A DNA stretch of 64,000 bases, taken from NCBI RefSeq assembly GCF_903819165.1, contig NZ_CAIJCS010000009.1, forward strand, positions 28,364 to 92,363, given 5' to 3'. This DNA comes from Aedoeadaptatus nemausensis. Its GTDB lineage: Bacteria > Bacillota > Clostridia > Tissierellales > Peptoniphilaceae. The position numbers and the translations under genes are program-made. Below the pieces are notes generated by a model. The model made no database searches. It saw only the letters and a program-made list of their open reading frames with translations, and was not told where the DNA came from. Below, piece by piece: positions 26,212 to 34,285 of the stretch (the first letter of the stretch is position 1; every line of letters starts with the position of its first letter).

Positions 26212-26820
26212 TTAATCCTTTTGACTGTGAAATTTCGTCATTTGGTAAAGCTCGTCCCAAAGGACGTCTATATTTTCCTTCGTAACGGCACTATAGGGGA
26301 AAATAAGTTCCTTATACTCCACGTCCAGAGCCTTCCGAATAACGGAAAGGGCCTTTTGCCTCTGATTTTTGGAAAGCTTGTCCGCCTTTGTAGCTACCAC
26401 CATGCCGGCGTAGCCCGATTCCACGATCCAGCGGTACATTTCCTTGTCCTGTGCTGAAGGTTCGTGGCGAATATCCACGAGGAGGATCAGCTCCGCCAGA
26501 TTGTCCCGATAGGCGAGATAATCGTTAATGGTCTTCGCCCAGGCGTCCTGATCTTTTTTCGACGCCACGGCGTAGCCGTACCCGGGAAGGTCCACGAGTC
26601 GCATCATATCGTTAATGCGATAGAAATTGATGGTGCGCGTCTTGCCCGGCTTCCCGCTCGTGCGGGCAAGGTTTTTTCTGCCGAGCATGGCGTTAATAAA
26701 GCTGCTCTTCCCTACATTGGAGCGCCCGCAGAAGGCAAACTCCGGCACATCCGCTACAGGGTATTGCTCCTGCTTTACCGCCACCTTCTCCAGTTCGCAG
26801 CTTTTAATCTTCATCGTCAT
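26212..26820 (-). CDS. engB: ribosome biogenesis GTPase EngB/YsxC
   Basis: This 202-residue GTPase acts in assembly of the large ribosomal subunit. G motifs are seen: G1 GRSNVGKSS near residue 32, G2 TSGKPGKT, G3 DLPGYGYA near 77, G4 TKADKL near 144 and G5 YSAVT. The gene starts inside the end of lon and overlaps it by 17 nt; another ATG two codons later (26814) is possible. The pairing lon-engB is conserved in many Firmicutes. Confidence 0.93.
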   Translation of the reverse strand: MTMKIKSCELEKVAVKQEQYPVADVPEFAFCGRSNVGKSSFINAMLGRKNLARTSGKPGKTRTINFYRINDMMRLVDLPGYGYAVASKKDQDAWAKTINDYLAYRDNLAELILLVDIRHEPSAQDKEMYRWIVESGYAGMVVATKADKLSKNQRQKALSVIRKALDVEYKELIFPYSAVTKENIDVLWDELYQMTKFHSQKD

Positions 26821-29137
26821 CTACGATCGCCTCTTTCAATACTTCGTCCATGGTTTCCACGCCGACGATGGTCAGCTTTTTAATCGAGGGCGAATCCATT
26901 TCCTTTATGTCGCGCATATTAGCCTTCGGAACCAAAACCTTCGTAACCCCCGCCCGTTGTGCGGCGAGAAGTTTTTCCTTCAGACCGCCGATGGGAAGCA
27001 CACGACCTCTCAGAGTCACCTCGCCGGTCATGGCGATGTGGCGGTCTACCGCTTTTTCCGTCATGGCGGAATAAAGGGCCGTGGTCATGGCCGTTCCGGC
27101 GGAGGGACCGTCCTTCGGCGTGGCGCCGTCGGGCACGTGAATGTGAATGTCGTGTTTCGTCTTGAAGGACTCGTCGAGCCCCAGCTCGTCGGCCTTGCTC
27201 CATAAATAAGTGAGGGCCGCTTGGGCGGATTCCTTCATAACATTCCCCAGTTGTCCCGTCAGTTGAAGCTTGCCGCTTCCCGGAACAACATTGACCTCGA
27301 TGCCTAAGATCACGCCGCCGACGGATGTCCATGCCAGACCGTTCACATAGCCCACGAGGTTCTTCTCCTCGATCCTTTGGGCGAAGGTCTTCTCCTCGCC
27401 TAAATACTTCCGGAGATTGCGCGCCGTAATTCTCGCGCCGGTCTTCCCGCTTTCCATACATTCCAAGTTCACCTTGCGAATTATCTTCGCCAGGGCTTTA
27501 TCCAGCATCCGCACGCCGGCTTCCTGGGTATAGCCTTCGATAATGGCGTCGATGGCGCCGTCGGAGAGTTTAATGTCCTCGGGATCGTAGCCCACCTCTT
27601 TCAATTGTTTGGGCCACAAATGATTTTTCGCGATTTCCCGCTTTTCTTCCGGGGTGTAGCCGCCCAGTTGAATAATTTCCATGCGGTCGAGCAAGGGAGC
27701 GGGAATGGTCTTCGTCGTGTTCGCCGTGGTAATGAAAAATACATTGGAAAGATCGAAGGGCACTTCCATATAGCGGTCCGTAAAAGTATTGTTTTGCGCC
27801 GGATCTAACACTTCCAAAAGACCGGAGGCCGGATCGCCACGGTAATCATTGCCCACCTTGTCGATTTCGTCGAGAAGGAAGAGGGGATTGTTTTTCCCCG
27901 CCTGCTTCATTAAGCTGATGACCCGCCCCGGCATAGAGCCCACATAGGTTCTCCTGTGGCCGCGAATCTCGTTTTCGTCGGTCATGCCGCCGAGACTCAT
28001 GCGCACATAGGGAATGGAAAGGGCATGGGCCACGGAGGCGGCGACGCTGGTCTTCCCTACCCCCGGCGGGCCCACTAAACAGAGGATGGGCGTGCGGGCA
28101 CTCTTCGATTTATTCCGAAGGGCGATAAATTCCAGAATGCGCTCTTTAATATCCTTGAGCCCGTAATGCTCGTCGTCCAAAACGGCGCGGGCCGTCTTGA
28201 GATCTGTAGATTCTTCCGCGGATTCGCACCAGGGCAGATCCAAAATCCAATCCAGATAATTGGTCTGGCCGCCGTATTCCGGAGACGCGGTGTTCATGCG
28301 CTCCAGCTTTTCCAATTCCTTCTCCGCTTTTTCCCGCACTTGATCTGGAAGTTCTTTTTCGGCCAGCTTTTCCCGGTAAAGATCCACATCTTCCATCTCG
28401 TCTTCCCCGGAAAGCTCACTGCGAATAATCCGCATCTGCTCTTTTAAAAAGTACTCCCGCTGAGATTCGTTCATGCTGGTCTTTACCTTATCGTCGATGG
28501 CATTTCCGATGGTGAGGAGCTCATTTTCTTTCACGAGAATGGTGTGAAGACGGGTGAGTCGCTCCTTTAAATCGAAAGCGTCCAAAATATCTTGGGCATC
28601 TTCCACCTTCATGTTCACATAACCCGCCACCGTATCGGCGAAGGCGCCGGGATCTCGATCGTCGATCACCGAATCCAGGAGTCCGGGATACACCTTATTG
28701 TTTTTCTCCATATATTCGCTGAGATCGTCTCGGGTCATGCGGAAGAGAGCCTCGATTTCGTTATCTACCACAGAATCTTCGTCGTCTTCATAGGCCTCGA
28801 CCCTTACTTCCGTAAGCTTGTCTCCCGCTTCCATTTCCGTAATAATGCCGCGGGCCACGCCCTTGACGAGAACGCGGACGATACCGCCGGGGAGTCTTAA
28901 GATTTGATTGATCTTACAAATGGTTCCCGTGTCGTAATAATCCTCCACATCGGGATCCTCAATATTGGGATCCCGCTGGGTCACCACGAACAAATAACCG
29001 TCCGTATCGTCGGCATATTCTATTGCGGCCACGGAGCGCTTTCTCGCCGCGTCGAAATGAGTTACCACATGGGGTAAAATGACCATATCCCTCAACGCTA
29101 GGAGGGGATAAAGTCCATTGGCGCTTAGTCTTGTCAT
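26804..29137 (-). CDS. lon: ATP-dependent protease Lon
   Basis: This 777-residue cytoplasmic protease degrades damaged and short-lived regulatory proteins. The N-terminal substrate domain spans residues about 8-195 (YPLLALRDMVILPHVV), followed by a helical linker, the AAA module with P-loop GPPGVGKTSVA near residue 350 and Walker B (LFLLDEIDKVG), and the protease domain from about residue 590 with the catalytic serine in PKDGPSAGTAM and a lysine near VTKVLVPKAN. Length fits LonA. GGAGAT precedes the ATG. A terminator lies between clpX and lon, so lon may have its own promoter or rely on read-through. Confidence 0.95.
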   Translation of the reverse strand: MTRLSANGLYPLLALRDMVILPHVVTHFDAARKRSVAAIEYADDTDGYLFVVTQRDPNIEDPDVEDYYDTGTICKINQILRLPGGIVRVLVKGVARGIITEMEAGDKLTEVRVEAYEDDEDSVVDNEIEALFRMTRDDLSEYMEKNNKVYPGLLDSVIDDRDPGAFADTVAGYVNMKVEDAQDILDAFDLKERLTRLHTILVKENELLTIGNAIDDKVKTSMNESQREYFLKEQMRIIRSELSGEDEMEDVDLYREKLAEKELPDQVREKAEKELEKLERMNTASPEYGGQTNYLDWILDLPWCESAEESTDLKTARAVLDDEHYGLKDIKERILEFIALRNKSKSARTPILCLVGPPGVGKTSVAASVAHALSIPYVRMSLGGMTDENEIRGHRRTYVGSMPGRVISLMKQAGKNNPLFLLDEIDKVGNDYRGDPASGLLEVLDPAQNNTFTDRYMEVPFDLSNVFFITTANTTKTIPAPLLDRMEIIQLGGYTPEEKREIAKNHLWPKQLKEVGYDPEDIKLSDGAIDAIIEGYTQEAGVRMLDKALAKIIRKVNLECMESGKTGARITARNLRKYLGEEKTFAQRIEEKNLVGYVNGLAWTSVGGVILGIEVNVVPGSGKLQLTGQLGNVMKESAQAALTYLWSKADELGLDESFKTKHDIHIHVPDGATPKDGPSAGTAMTTALYSAMTEKAVDRHIAMTGEVTLRGRVLPIGGLKEKLLAAQRAGVTKVLVPKANMRDIKEMDSPSIKKLTIVGVETMDEVLKEAIVDDDED

Positions 29138-29152
29138 AATATCTCCTTAAAC

Positions 29153-29180
29153 AAAAAGGCTCACCGCGGTGAGCCTTTCT
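29153..29180 (-). terminator. terminator between clpX and lon
   Basis: GGCTCACC and GGTGAGCC form an almost perfect palindrome at the clpX stop codon, with T-rich sequence after it on the minus strand. Confidence 0.75.
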
Positions 29181-30446
29181 CTATTGATCGGACGATGCTT
29201 CTGCACTAGGCTCCTTACGCTCCATAATAGGAGCTTCTTCGCCTTCGACGCTTTTCTTCGTCACAATGACCCGGTCCACGTCGTCCATCGATGGGATGTC
29301 GAACATGGTGTCTACCATAATCTCTTCGATGGTGCCGCGAAGGCCGCGGGCGCCCGATTTTTTCTTAATGGCCTTTTCCGCAATGGCTTCCAGTGCGTCG
29401 TCTTCAAAGACGAGCTCCACATCGTCCATGTCGAAAAGAGCCTCATATTGCTTGACCAATGCATTTTTCGGTTCCGTAAGAATGTGAACCAATGCATCTT
29501 TGTCTAATTCTTCAAGGGTAACGGTAACGGGAAGGCGACCGATAAATTCCGGGATCAGACCGTATTTCAAAAGGTCTTCCCCTTCCAAATGTTTTAAAAG
29601 GTCTTCTTCATCGTGTTTGCTACGCTTGATTTCAGTTCCGAAGCCGATTCCCCCTTGGCCCAAGCGATTTTCGATAATCTTATCTAAAGAATCGAAGGCG
29701 CCGCCTAAGATAAAGAGAATATTCGTCGTATCCACCTGGATAAATTCCTGATTGGGATGCTTCCGTCCTCCTTGGGGAGGCACATTGGCTTCCGTGCCCT
29801 CGATCAGCTTTAAAAGCGCCTGTTGAACGCCTTCGCCGCTGACGTCGCGGGTAATGGATACATTCTCGGATTTGCGGGCGATCTTGTCGATTTCGTCGAC
29901 GTAAATAATGCCGCGCTCGGCAGCCTCCACATCGTAATCCGCCGCCTGGATCAGCTTCAAGATGATGTTCTCCACGTCTTCGCCTACATAGCCTGCTTCC
30001 GTTAAAGAAGTGGCGTCGGCAATGGCGAAGGGTACATCGAGAATGCGGGCCATGGTTTGGGCGAGAAGAGTCTTCCCGCTACCCGTGGGGCCCACCATTA
30101 AAATATTACTTTTTTGTATTTCTATATCATTATTCGTCGAGTTTGCGTTTTTTTCCTGTGCCCGAATACGCTTGTAGTGATTGTAAACCGCTACGGCCAG
30201 AGCGCGTTTGGCGCTTTCCTGGCGAACGACGTAATCATCTAAAGTCGCCTTGATTTCGGCAGGCGTCGGCAGCTTCCCGAGCTCTTTGGAGCCCTCTTCG
30301 CTTACCGGTTCCTGACCTAAAATATTCTCACACAAATGGACGCATTCGTCGCAAATATACACATCGGGACCGGCGATAAGCCGTTCCACCTGGTCTTGCG
30401 ATTTGCCACAGAAAGAACAACGCAAATCTTTGGAATTATTTGGCAT
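29181..30446 (-). CDS. clpX: ATP-dependent Clp protease, unfoldase subunit ClpX
   Basis: This 421-residue AAA+ unfoldase feeds proteins to ClpP. It has the N-terminal zinc domain (CSFC near residue 10, CDECVHLC near 33), P-loop [11 protein letters not shown] near residue 117, Walker B ([11 protein letters not shown]), the pore loop GYVGEDVE and the ClpP-docking IGF loop ([10 protein letters not shown]). It follows clpP by 12 nt in the same transcript. Confidence 0.96.
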   Translation of the reverse strand: MPNNSKDLRCSFCGKSQDQVERLIAGPDVYICDECVHLCENILGQEPVSEEGSKELGKLPTPAEIKATLDDYVVRQESAKRALAVAVYNHYKRIRAQEKNANSTNNDIEIQKSNILMVGPTGSGKTLLAQTMARILDVPFAIADATSLTEAGYVGEDVENIILKLIQAADYDVEAAERGIIYVDEIDKIARKSENVSITRDVSGEGVQQALLKLIEGTEANVPPQGGRKHPNQEFIQVDTTNILFILGGAFDSLDKIIENRLGQGGIGFGTEIKRSKHDEEDLLKHLEGEDLLKYGLIPEFIGRLPVTVTLEELDKDALVHILTEPKNALVKQYEALFDMDDVELVFEDDALEAIAEKAIKKKSGARGLRGTIEEIMVDTMFDIPSMDDVDRVIVTKKSVEGEEAPIMERKEPSAEASSDQ

Positions 30447-30458
30447 GAACGCTCCTAA

Positions 30459-31043
30459 CTATTGACGCTTTTCGATAACATCGTCGATGATGCCGTAATC
30501 TTTGCCCTCTTCGGCGGACATAAAGAAATCTCTGTCCGTGTCGCGCTCGACTTTTTCGAGGGGTTGACCGGTTCTTTCGGCGATGATCCTATTTAATTGA
30601 TCCCGTGTCTTTAAGATTTTTTCCGCGTGAATTTGGATGTCCGCCGCCTGTCCTTGGGCGCCGCCTAAGGGTTGGTGGATCATAATATCCGCATTGGGCA
30701 GGGCGTAGCGCTTGCCTTTTTCACCGGCAAGGAGCAAAAATGCACCCATCGAAGCCGCAAGACCCACGCAGATCGTGGAAACATGGGGCTTAATATATTG
30801 CATGGTATCGTAAATCGCAAAACCTGCGCTTACGGAACCGCCGGGAGAATTAATATAGATTTGAATATCCTTGTCCGGATCTTCCGATTCAAGGAATAAT
30901 AATTGTGCGACGACGAGATCCGCGATTTGATCGTTAATTTCTCCCGTTAAGAAGATAATACGATCTTTTAAAAGTCTGGAATAAATATCGTAACTGCGTT
31001 CGCCGCGATTGGTCTGTTCGACGACCATGGGGACTAATGCCAT
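30459..31043 (-). CDS. clpP: ATP-dependent Clp protease, proteolytic subunit ClpP
   Basis: This 194-residue serine protease forms the two-ring chamber. The catalytic serine is in [10 protein letters not shown] near residue 98, the histidine in MIHQPLGG near 123 and the aspartate in [10 protein letters not shown] near 172. AAGGAGGC precedes the ATG. It lies between tig and clpX, as in many Firmicutes. Confidence 0.96.
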   Translation of the reverse strand: MALVPMVVEQTNRGERSYDIYSRLLKDRIIFLTGEINDQIADLVVAQLLFLESEDPDKDIQIYINSPGGSVSAGFAIYDTMQYIKPHVSTICVGLAASMGAFLLLAGEKGKRYALPNADIMIHQPLGGAQGQAADIQIHAEKILKTRDQLNRIIAERTGQPLEKVERDTDRDFFMSAEEGKDYGIIDDVIEKRQ

Positions 31044-31081
31044 AGTGTGCCTCCTTAAATAGCGAGGCTCTTTACAGCCTC

Positions 31082-32410
31082 TTATTTGTCTTCTTTATCT
31101 TCAGCCGCTTCTACTTCTTTCGCGTTTTCTACGAGGAAGTCTACGGCTTTTTTACGTTCTAAATCCGTCTTCAAGGCTTCGGAATTATCTTCGATCATGG
31201 TCTTAACCATTTCTTCTTGCTTGTCTTCGTCGCCTTTGAAGTAAAGAGCAGCCGTTTCGCGAGCGTACTCTTCGATTTCCTTTTCGCTGATTTCGAATTT
31301 TTCCGCTTCGATTACCGCTTCTAAAGCGAGTTGCTTGCGCACTTCCGCTTCGGCGTCGCCGCGCATGGAATCCTTAAAGTCATCTAAACTTTGGCCGAGC
31401 ATGCCCAGGTATTGTTCCAATTGAATGCCTTGGCTGCGCATATTATTGTCCATATTGCGAACTTGCTCTTCAATGGCATTGTTGACCATTGCATTGGGAA
31501 CGTCTACTTCCATATTGTCCGCTACCTTTTCGAGGACGCGGTTAATACGTAAGTTTTCCGCATTGGCTTCCACTTCGGCGGTTTTCTTTTCGCGAATGTC
31601 CGCTTTGTATTCTTCCACCGTGTCGAATTCGGAAATATCTTTAATGAATTCGTCGTCAACTTCGGGAAGTTCTTCCTTGGCGATGGAGTTAAGGGTAATG
31701 TGGAATACGGCGTCCTTGCTCTTTAAGTCTTCGTTGAAGTAATCTTCGGGGAAAGTAACGTCGATGTCGAATTCATCGCCCACTTCGTGGCCTACGACGC
31801 CTTCTTCAAATCCGGGAATAAAGCTGCCGCTGCCCAGTTCGAGTTCTTGGTTTTCGGCACTTCCACCTTCGAAAGCTACGCCGTCCACTTCGCCCTTGAA
31901 GTCGATATTGACCTTGTCGCCTTCTTCGGCTGCGCGGTCGTCGATATTGATGCGACGTGCGTTCAGGTGACGTTGCTTGTCGATTTCATTTTCGATTAAT
32001 TCGTCGCCGACTTCCGTGGGTACGGCTTCGATTTCCACGCCTTTGTATTCGCCGAGTTTCACTTCCGGCTTAACTTCCACGTCGATATTGACAATAATAT
32101 CTTTTTTACGATCGAAATTTTCTTCGTCGATGTCCACATTAGGTTGATCGATTACATCGAGTTTCAATTCGTCGATGGCGTCTTGATAGTGCTTGGGAAG
32201 CACTTCGTTTAAAGCATCTTCGAAGAAAATGCCGTCGCCGTAGAACTGTTCGATAATCTTCTTCGGTACGTGGCCTTTACGGAAGCCCGGTACATTGAAG
32301 TAGTTCTTGTTTTGTTTATAGATCTTCATTTCCGCTTCGCGAATTTCTTCCGCGGGAATGGTTAAATCAAAGTAAACTTTATTTTTTTCTTGCTTTTTAA
32401 TCTCTGTCAT
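31082..32410 (-). CDS. tig: trigger factor
   Basis: This 442-residue ribosome-bound chaperone receives new chains at the exit tunnel. The ribosome-binding loop is [11 protein letters not shown] near residue 43, the PPIase domain covers about 155-240 ([23 protein letters not shown] cut by motifs), and the C-terminal helical arms are acidic. The open frame reaches 32488, but GGAGGG before the ATG at 32410 fixes the start. First gene of the tig-clpP-clpX transcript. Confidence 0.95.
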   Translation of the reverse strand: MTEIKKQEKNKVYFDLTIPAEEIREAEMKIYKQNKNYFNVPGFRKGHVPKKIIEQFYGDGIFFEDALNEVLPKHYQDAIDELKLDVIDQPNVDIDEENFDRKKDIIVNIDVEVKPEVKLGEYKGVEIEAVPTEVGDELIENEIDKQRHLNARRINIDDRAAEEGDKVNIDFKGEVDGVAFEGGSAENQELELGSGSFIPGFEEGVVGHEVGDEFDIDVTFPEDYFNEDLKSKDAVFHITLNSIAKEELPEVDDEFIKDISEFDTVEEYKADIREKKTAEVEANAENLRINRVLEKVADNMEVDVPNAMVNNAIEEQVRNMDNNMRSQGIQLEQYLGMLGQSLDDFKDSMRGDAEAEVRKQLALEAVIEAEKFEISEKEIEEYARETAALYFKGDEDKQEEMVKTMIEDNSEALKTDLERKKAVDFLVENAKEVEAAEDKEDK

Positions 32411-32440
32411 CGATATCCCTCCATAATTTATATCTAAAGC

Positions 32441-32449
32441 ATTATACCA
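32441..32449 (-). promoter_or_regulatory. extended -10 promoter of tig-clpP-clpX
   Basis: TG-G-TATAAT on the minus strand, about 30 nt before the tig start, with a weak -35 (TGTCGA) 17 nt upstream. Confidence 0.6.
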
Positions 32450-32509
32450 TAAGGGCACTAAAATCGACAGTTTAAGGGCAAAAAACACTCTTTAAAGGGA
32501 ATTTTCCCC

Positions 32510-32905
32510 CTATACACGCCGTTCATAGACGAATTGACAGTAAGGACACCGTATAGAAACTTTTCCCTTGCCCTTGGGAACTTTCGCCACCTTATTGCAG
32601 GACGGGCAATGAACGTAGCGATAATACCTGCGGTTTTTAAAGCGCACCCACATGGTTTTGAAAGGGGCTATGAGCTCACGAAACCGGGCATTTTCCTTTC
32701 GTCGCTTTCCCCGATTGGTAGAAAAAGAGCGCAGGAGGGCGATGATGATCACGATGGATGAGAGATTGAGAAAAAGATTCCGCTTATAAAAATAGGAAAG
32801 GGCGAGAGCCGCAAAACCTAGGATATAGAGCGCCGTGTTTAATCCGTCCCATCCGTAGCGGGTGCGCATAAACTGCCGCCATTTTAGTTTAAGCTTATTC
32901 CACAC
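32510..32905 (-). CDS. small membrane protein with C-terminal zinc ribbon
   Basis: This 131-residue protein is not recognised. It has two hydrophobic segments near residues 25-40 and 46-60, a very basic middle (about 62-95) and a C-terminal zinc ribbon with CPSC near residue 99 and CPYC near 120. It resembles small zinc-ribbon membrane proteins of Firmicutes. The start is GTG at 32905, inside the end of the dehydrogenase gene, with AAGGAG about 11 nt upstream; an internal ATG is possible. The terminal zinc ribbon may bind nucleic acid or only stabilise the fold. Confidence 0.6.
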   Translation of the reverse strand: MWNKLKLKWRQFMRTRYGWDGLNTALYILGFAALALSYFYKRNLFLNLSSIVIIIALLRSFSTNRGKRRKENARFRELIAPFKTMWVRFKNRRYYRYVHCPSCNKVAKVPKGKGKVSIRCPYCQFVYERRV

Positions 32906-33818
32906 TCGCTTGATAACTCCTTACGGTTTCGGCGCTCTTTCGATATTTTTCCATTTCTTCATCGGTTAGGTTCAAGGTAATAATCTTCTCAATTCCGTCC
33001 TTGCCGATAACACAGGGCGTTGAGACGAACACATCGTCTACGCCGTATTCCCCGGTATGGAGAGCCGATACTTGAAGGGACTTCTTCGAGTCGAAGTGAA
33101 CCGCATCTAAAATATCGTTCACCGTATTGGCGATGCCGTATTGAGTGCTGCCCTTACCGAAAAAGGCCCGGTGGCCCCGGTAGACCACAGATTCTTCAAT
33201 GGCGTCCTTATCGGCGGTGAGATTATTCTCTTCTATATATTGATCGAAGGGAATGTGATTGATCTTAACTTGAGAGTAGGGAAGGAACTGGCTGTCGCCG
33301 TGTTCCCCGAGCATCATACTGTTTACGGAGTGAACAGATACGCCATAGGTTCTCGCGAGAATAGTTTGGCTCCGTTCGGAATCCAGTGCCGTGCCGCTTC
33401 CGATGACCCGGGATGCGTCGAGCCCTGAATATTTCCACACGGCGTAGGCGATAGCGTCGCAGGGATTGGTTACCACGACGAAGACGCCGTCGAAGCCCGC
33501 CGCCATAATCTTCGGAATATAATCCTTTACATCCTCGTGATTATTCTTAAATTCGTCGCGACGCTGAGCGTTTTCGGGAATGCGACCGCTGGCCACGACG
33601 ATCTCTTTCGCCTTCGCCACATCCTCGATGGTGCCGGCGATAAAAGCCGTGTCGTGGGGGTAAAAGCGATTGGCATCTTCCAAATCGCTGACCACGCCGT
33701 CTAATCGCTTTTCGTCGATATCGTAAAGAACTATTTCATTGTATCCGCCGCGCAGAGCCGCCGTGTAGGCGACGATTTCCCCTACATGGCCTGCGCCGAT
33801 AATGCCGAGTCTTGCCAT
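32895..33818 (-). CDS. L-lactate/L-2-hydroxyacid dehydrogenase family protein
   Basis: This 307-residue enzyme belongs to the NAD-dependent LDH/MDH family. The NAD fold is GIIGAGHVGEIVAY at the start, with an aspartate after the second strand (LYDIDEKR) fitting NAD. The catalytic histidine is in GEHGDSQFLPYS near residue 180, and an arginine follows in the NPCDAIAY region. The active-site loop reads GRIPENAQRRDEF, lacking the glutamine of true lactate dehydrogenases, so another 2-oxoacid such as 2-oxoisocaproate may be the substrate. AAGGAG precedes the ATG. It overlaps the following gene by 11 nt. Confidence 0.85.
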   Translation of the reverse strand: MARLGIIGAGHVGEIVAYTAALRGGYNEIVLYDIDEKRLDGVVSDLEDANRFYPHDTAFIAGTIEDVAKAKEIVVASGRIPENAQRRDEFKNNHEDVKDYIPKIMAAGFDGVFVVVTNPCDAIAYAVWKYSGLDASRVIGSGTALDSERSQTILARTYGVSVHSVNSMMLGEHGDSQFLPYSQVKINHIPFDQYIEENNLTADKDAIEESVVYRGHRAFFGKGSTQYGIANTVNDILDAVHFDSKKSLQVSALHTGEYGVDDVFVSTPCVIGKDGIEKIITLNLTDEEMEKYRKSAETVRSYQASVE

Positions 33819-33829
33819 AATAACTCCTT

Positions 33830-34039
33830 TTATTTAACTAATTCCCGCAAAGCTTCAAACTCTTCCACGCTTAAGGTAATGCCCTTTGTCATGCGGGAGT
33901 GATCTTCGTTCCAGCCGCGAATATCGAATTTCGCAGGCGCCCCGTTGTAGGACACCCGGTTTAATTCCTTCGTCCAGCCATTGTTCGACGTTCCCAGAAC
34001 GCCTAAATGTTCTACAATTTCAAATGAAAAATCAGCCAT
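33830..34039 (-). CDS. YdbC/PC4-like single-stranded DNA-binding protein
   Basis: This 69-residue protein matches the bacterial YdbC family, related to the eukaryotic transcription coactivator PC4. The motif order fits: FEIVEHLGVLG, NNGWTKELNRVSYNG, KFDIRGWNEDHSRM and KGITLSVEEFEAL. Family members bind single-stranded DNA as dimers. AGGAGG precedes the ATG. It lies just after the copA terminator and before the dehydrogenase gene, 11 nt away, so the two share a transcript. Confidence 0.85.
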   Translation of the reverse strand: MADFSFEIVEHLGVLGTSNNGWTKELNRVSYNGAPAKFDIRGWNEDHSRMTKGITLSVEEFEALRELVK

Positions 34040-34052
34040 AATGCCTCCTAAT

Positions 34053-34081
34053 TGAAAAAAGCGCCTTGGGCGCTTTTTTTA
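34053..34081 (-). terminator. terminator after the copper ATPase gene
   Basis: AAAGCGCC-CAA-GGCGCTT with A and T runs on the two sides, at the copA stop codon. It leaves almost no room for a separate promoter for the PC4-like gene. Confidence 0.8.
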
Positions 34082-34285
34082 TGCCACCGATACGACGGTA
34101 TAACCGGCATCTTCTACCGCTTTTTTAAGGACATCCTCCGAAAGGTTTGCGCCTTCCACTTTGGCTTCGCCCGGTTCCAATGTTACCGTGGCCTTGACGC
34201 CGTCAAGGTCGTTTAACGCTTTTTCAACGCGTCCCACGCAGTGTTGGCAGCTCATACCTTCGATAGTTAATGTTTTATGTTCCAT
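34079..34285 (-). CDS. copZ: possible internal product: CopZ copper chaperone (68 aa)
   Basis: An ATG at 34285, in the same frame as copA, is preceded by AAGGAGGA and a 7-nt AT-rich spacer. From here 68 residues form a full heavy-metal-associated domain: KTLTIEGMSCQHCVGRVEKAL with the metal-binding cysteines, and an ending (AVEDAGYTVVSVA) typical of CopZ. That is the exact layout of a separate copZ gene, only without a stop codon in front. Separate CopZ and the copA fusion could both be made from one message. Whether the internal start is used is not shown by the sequence alone. Confidence 0.6.
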   Translation of the reverse strand: MEHKTLTIEGMSCQHCVGRVEKALNDLDGVKATVTLEPGEAKVEGANLSEDVLKKAVEDAGYTVVSVA

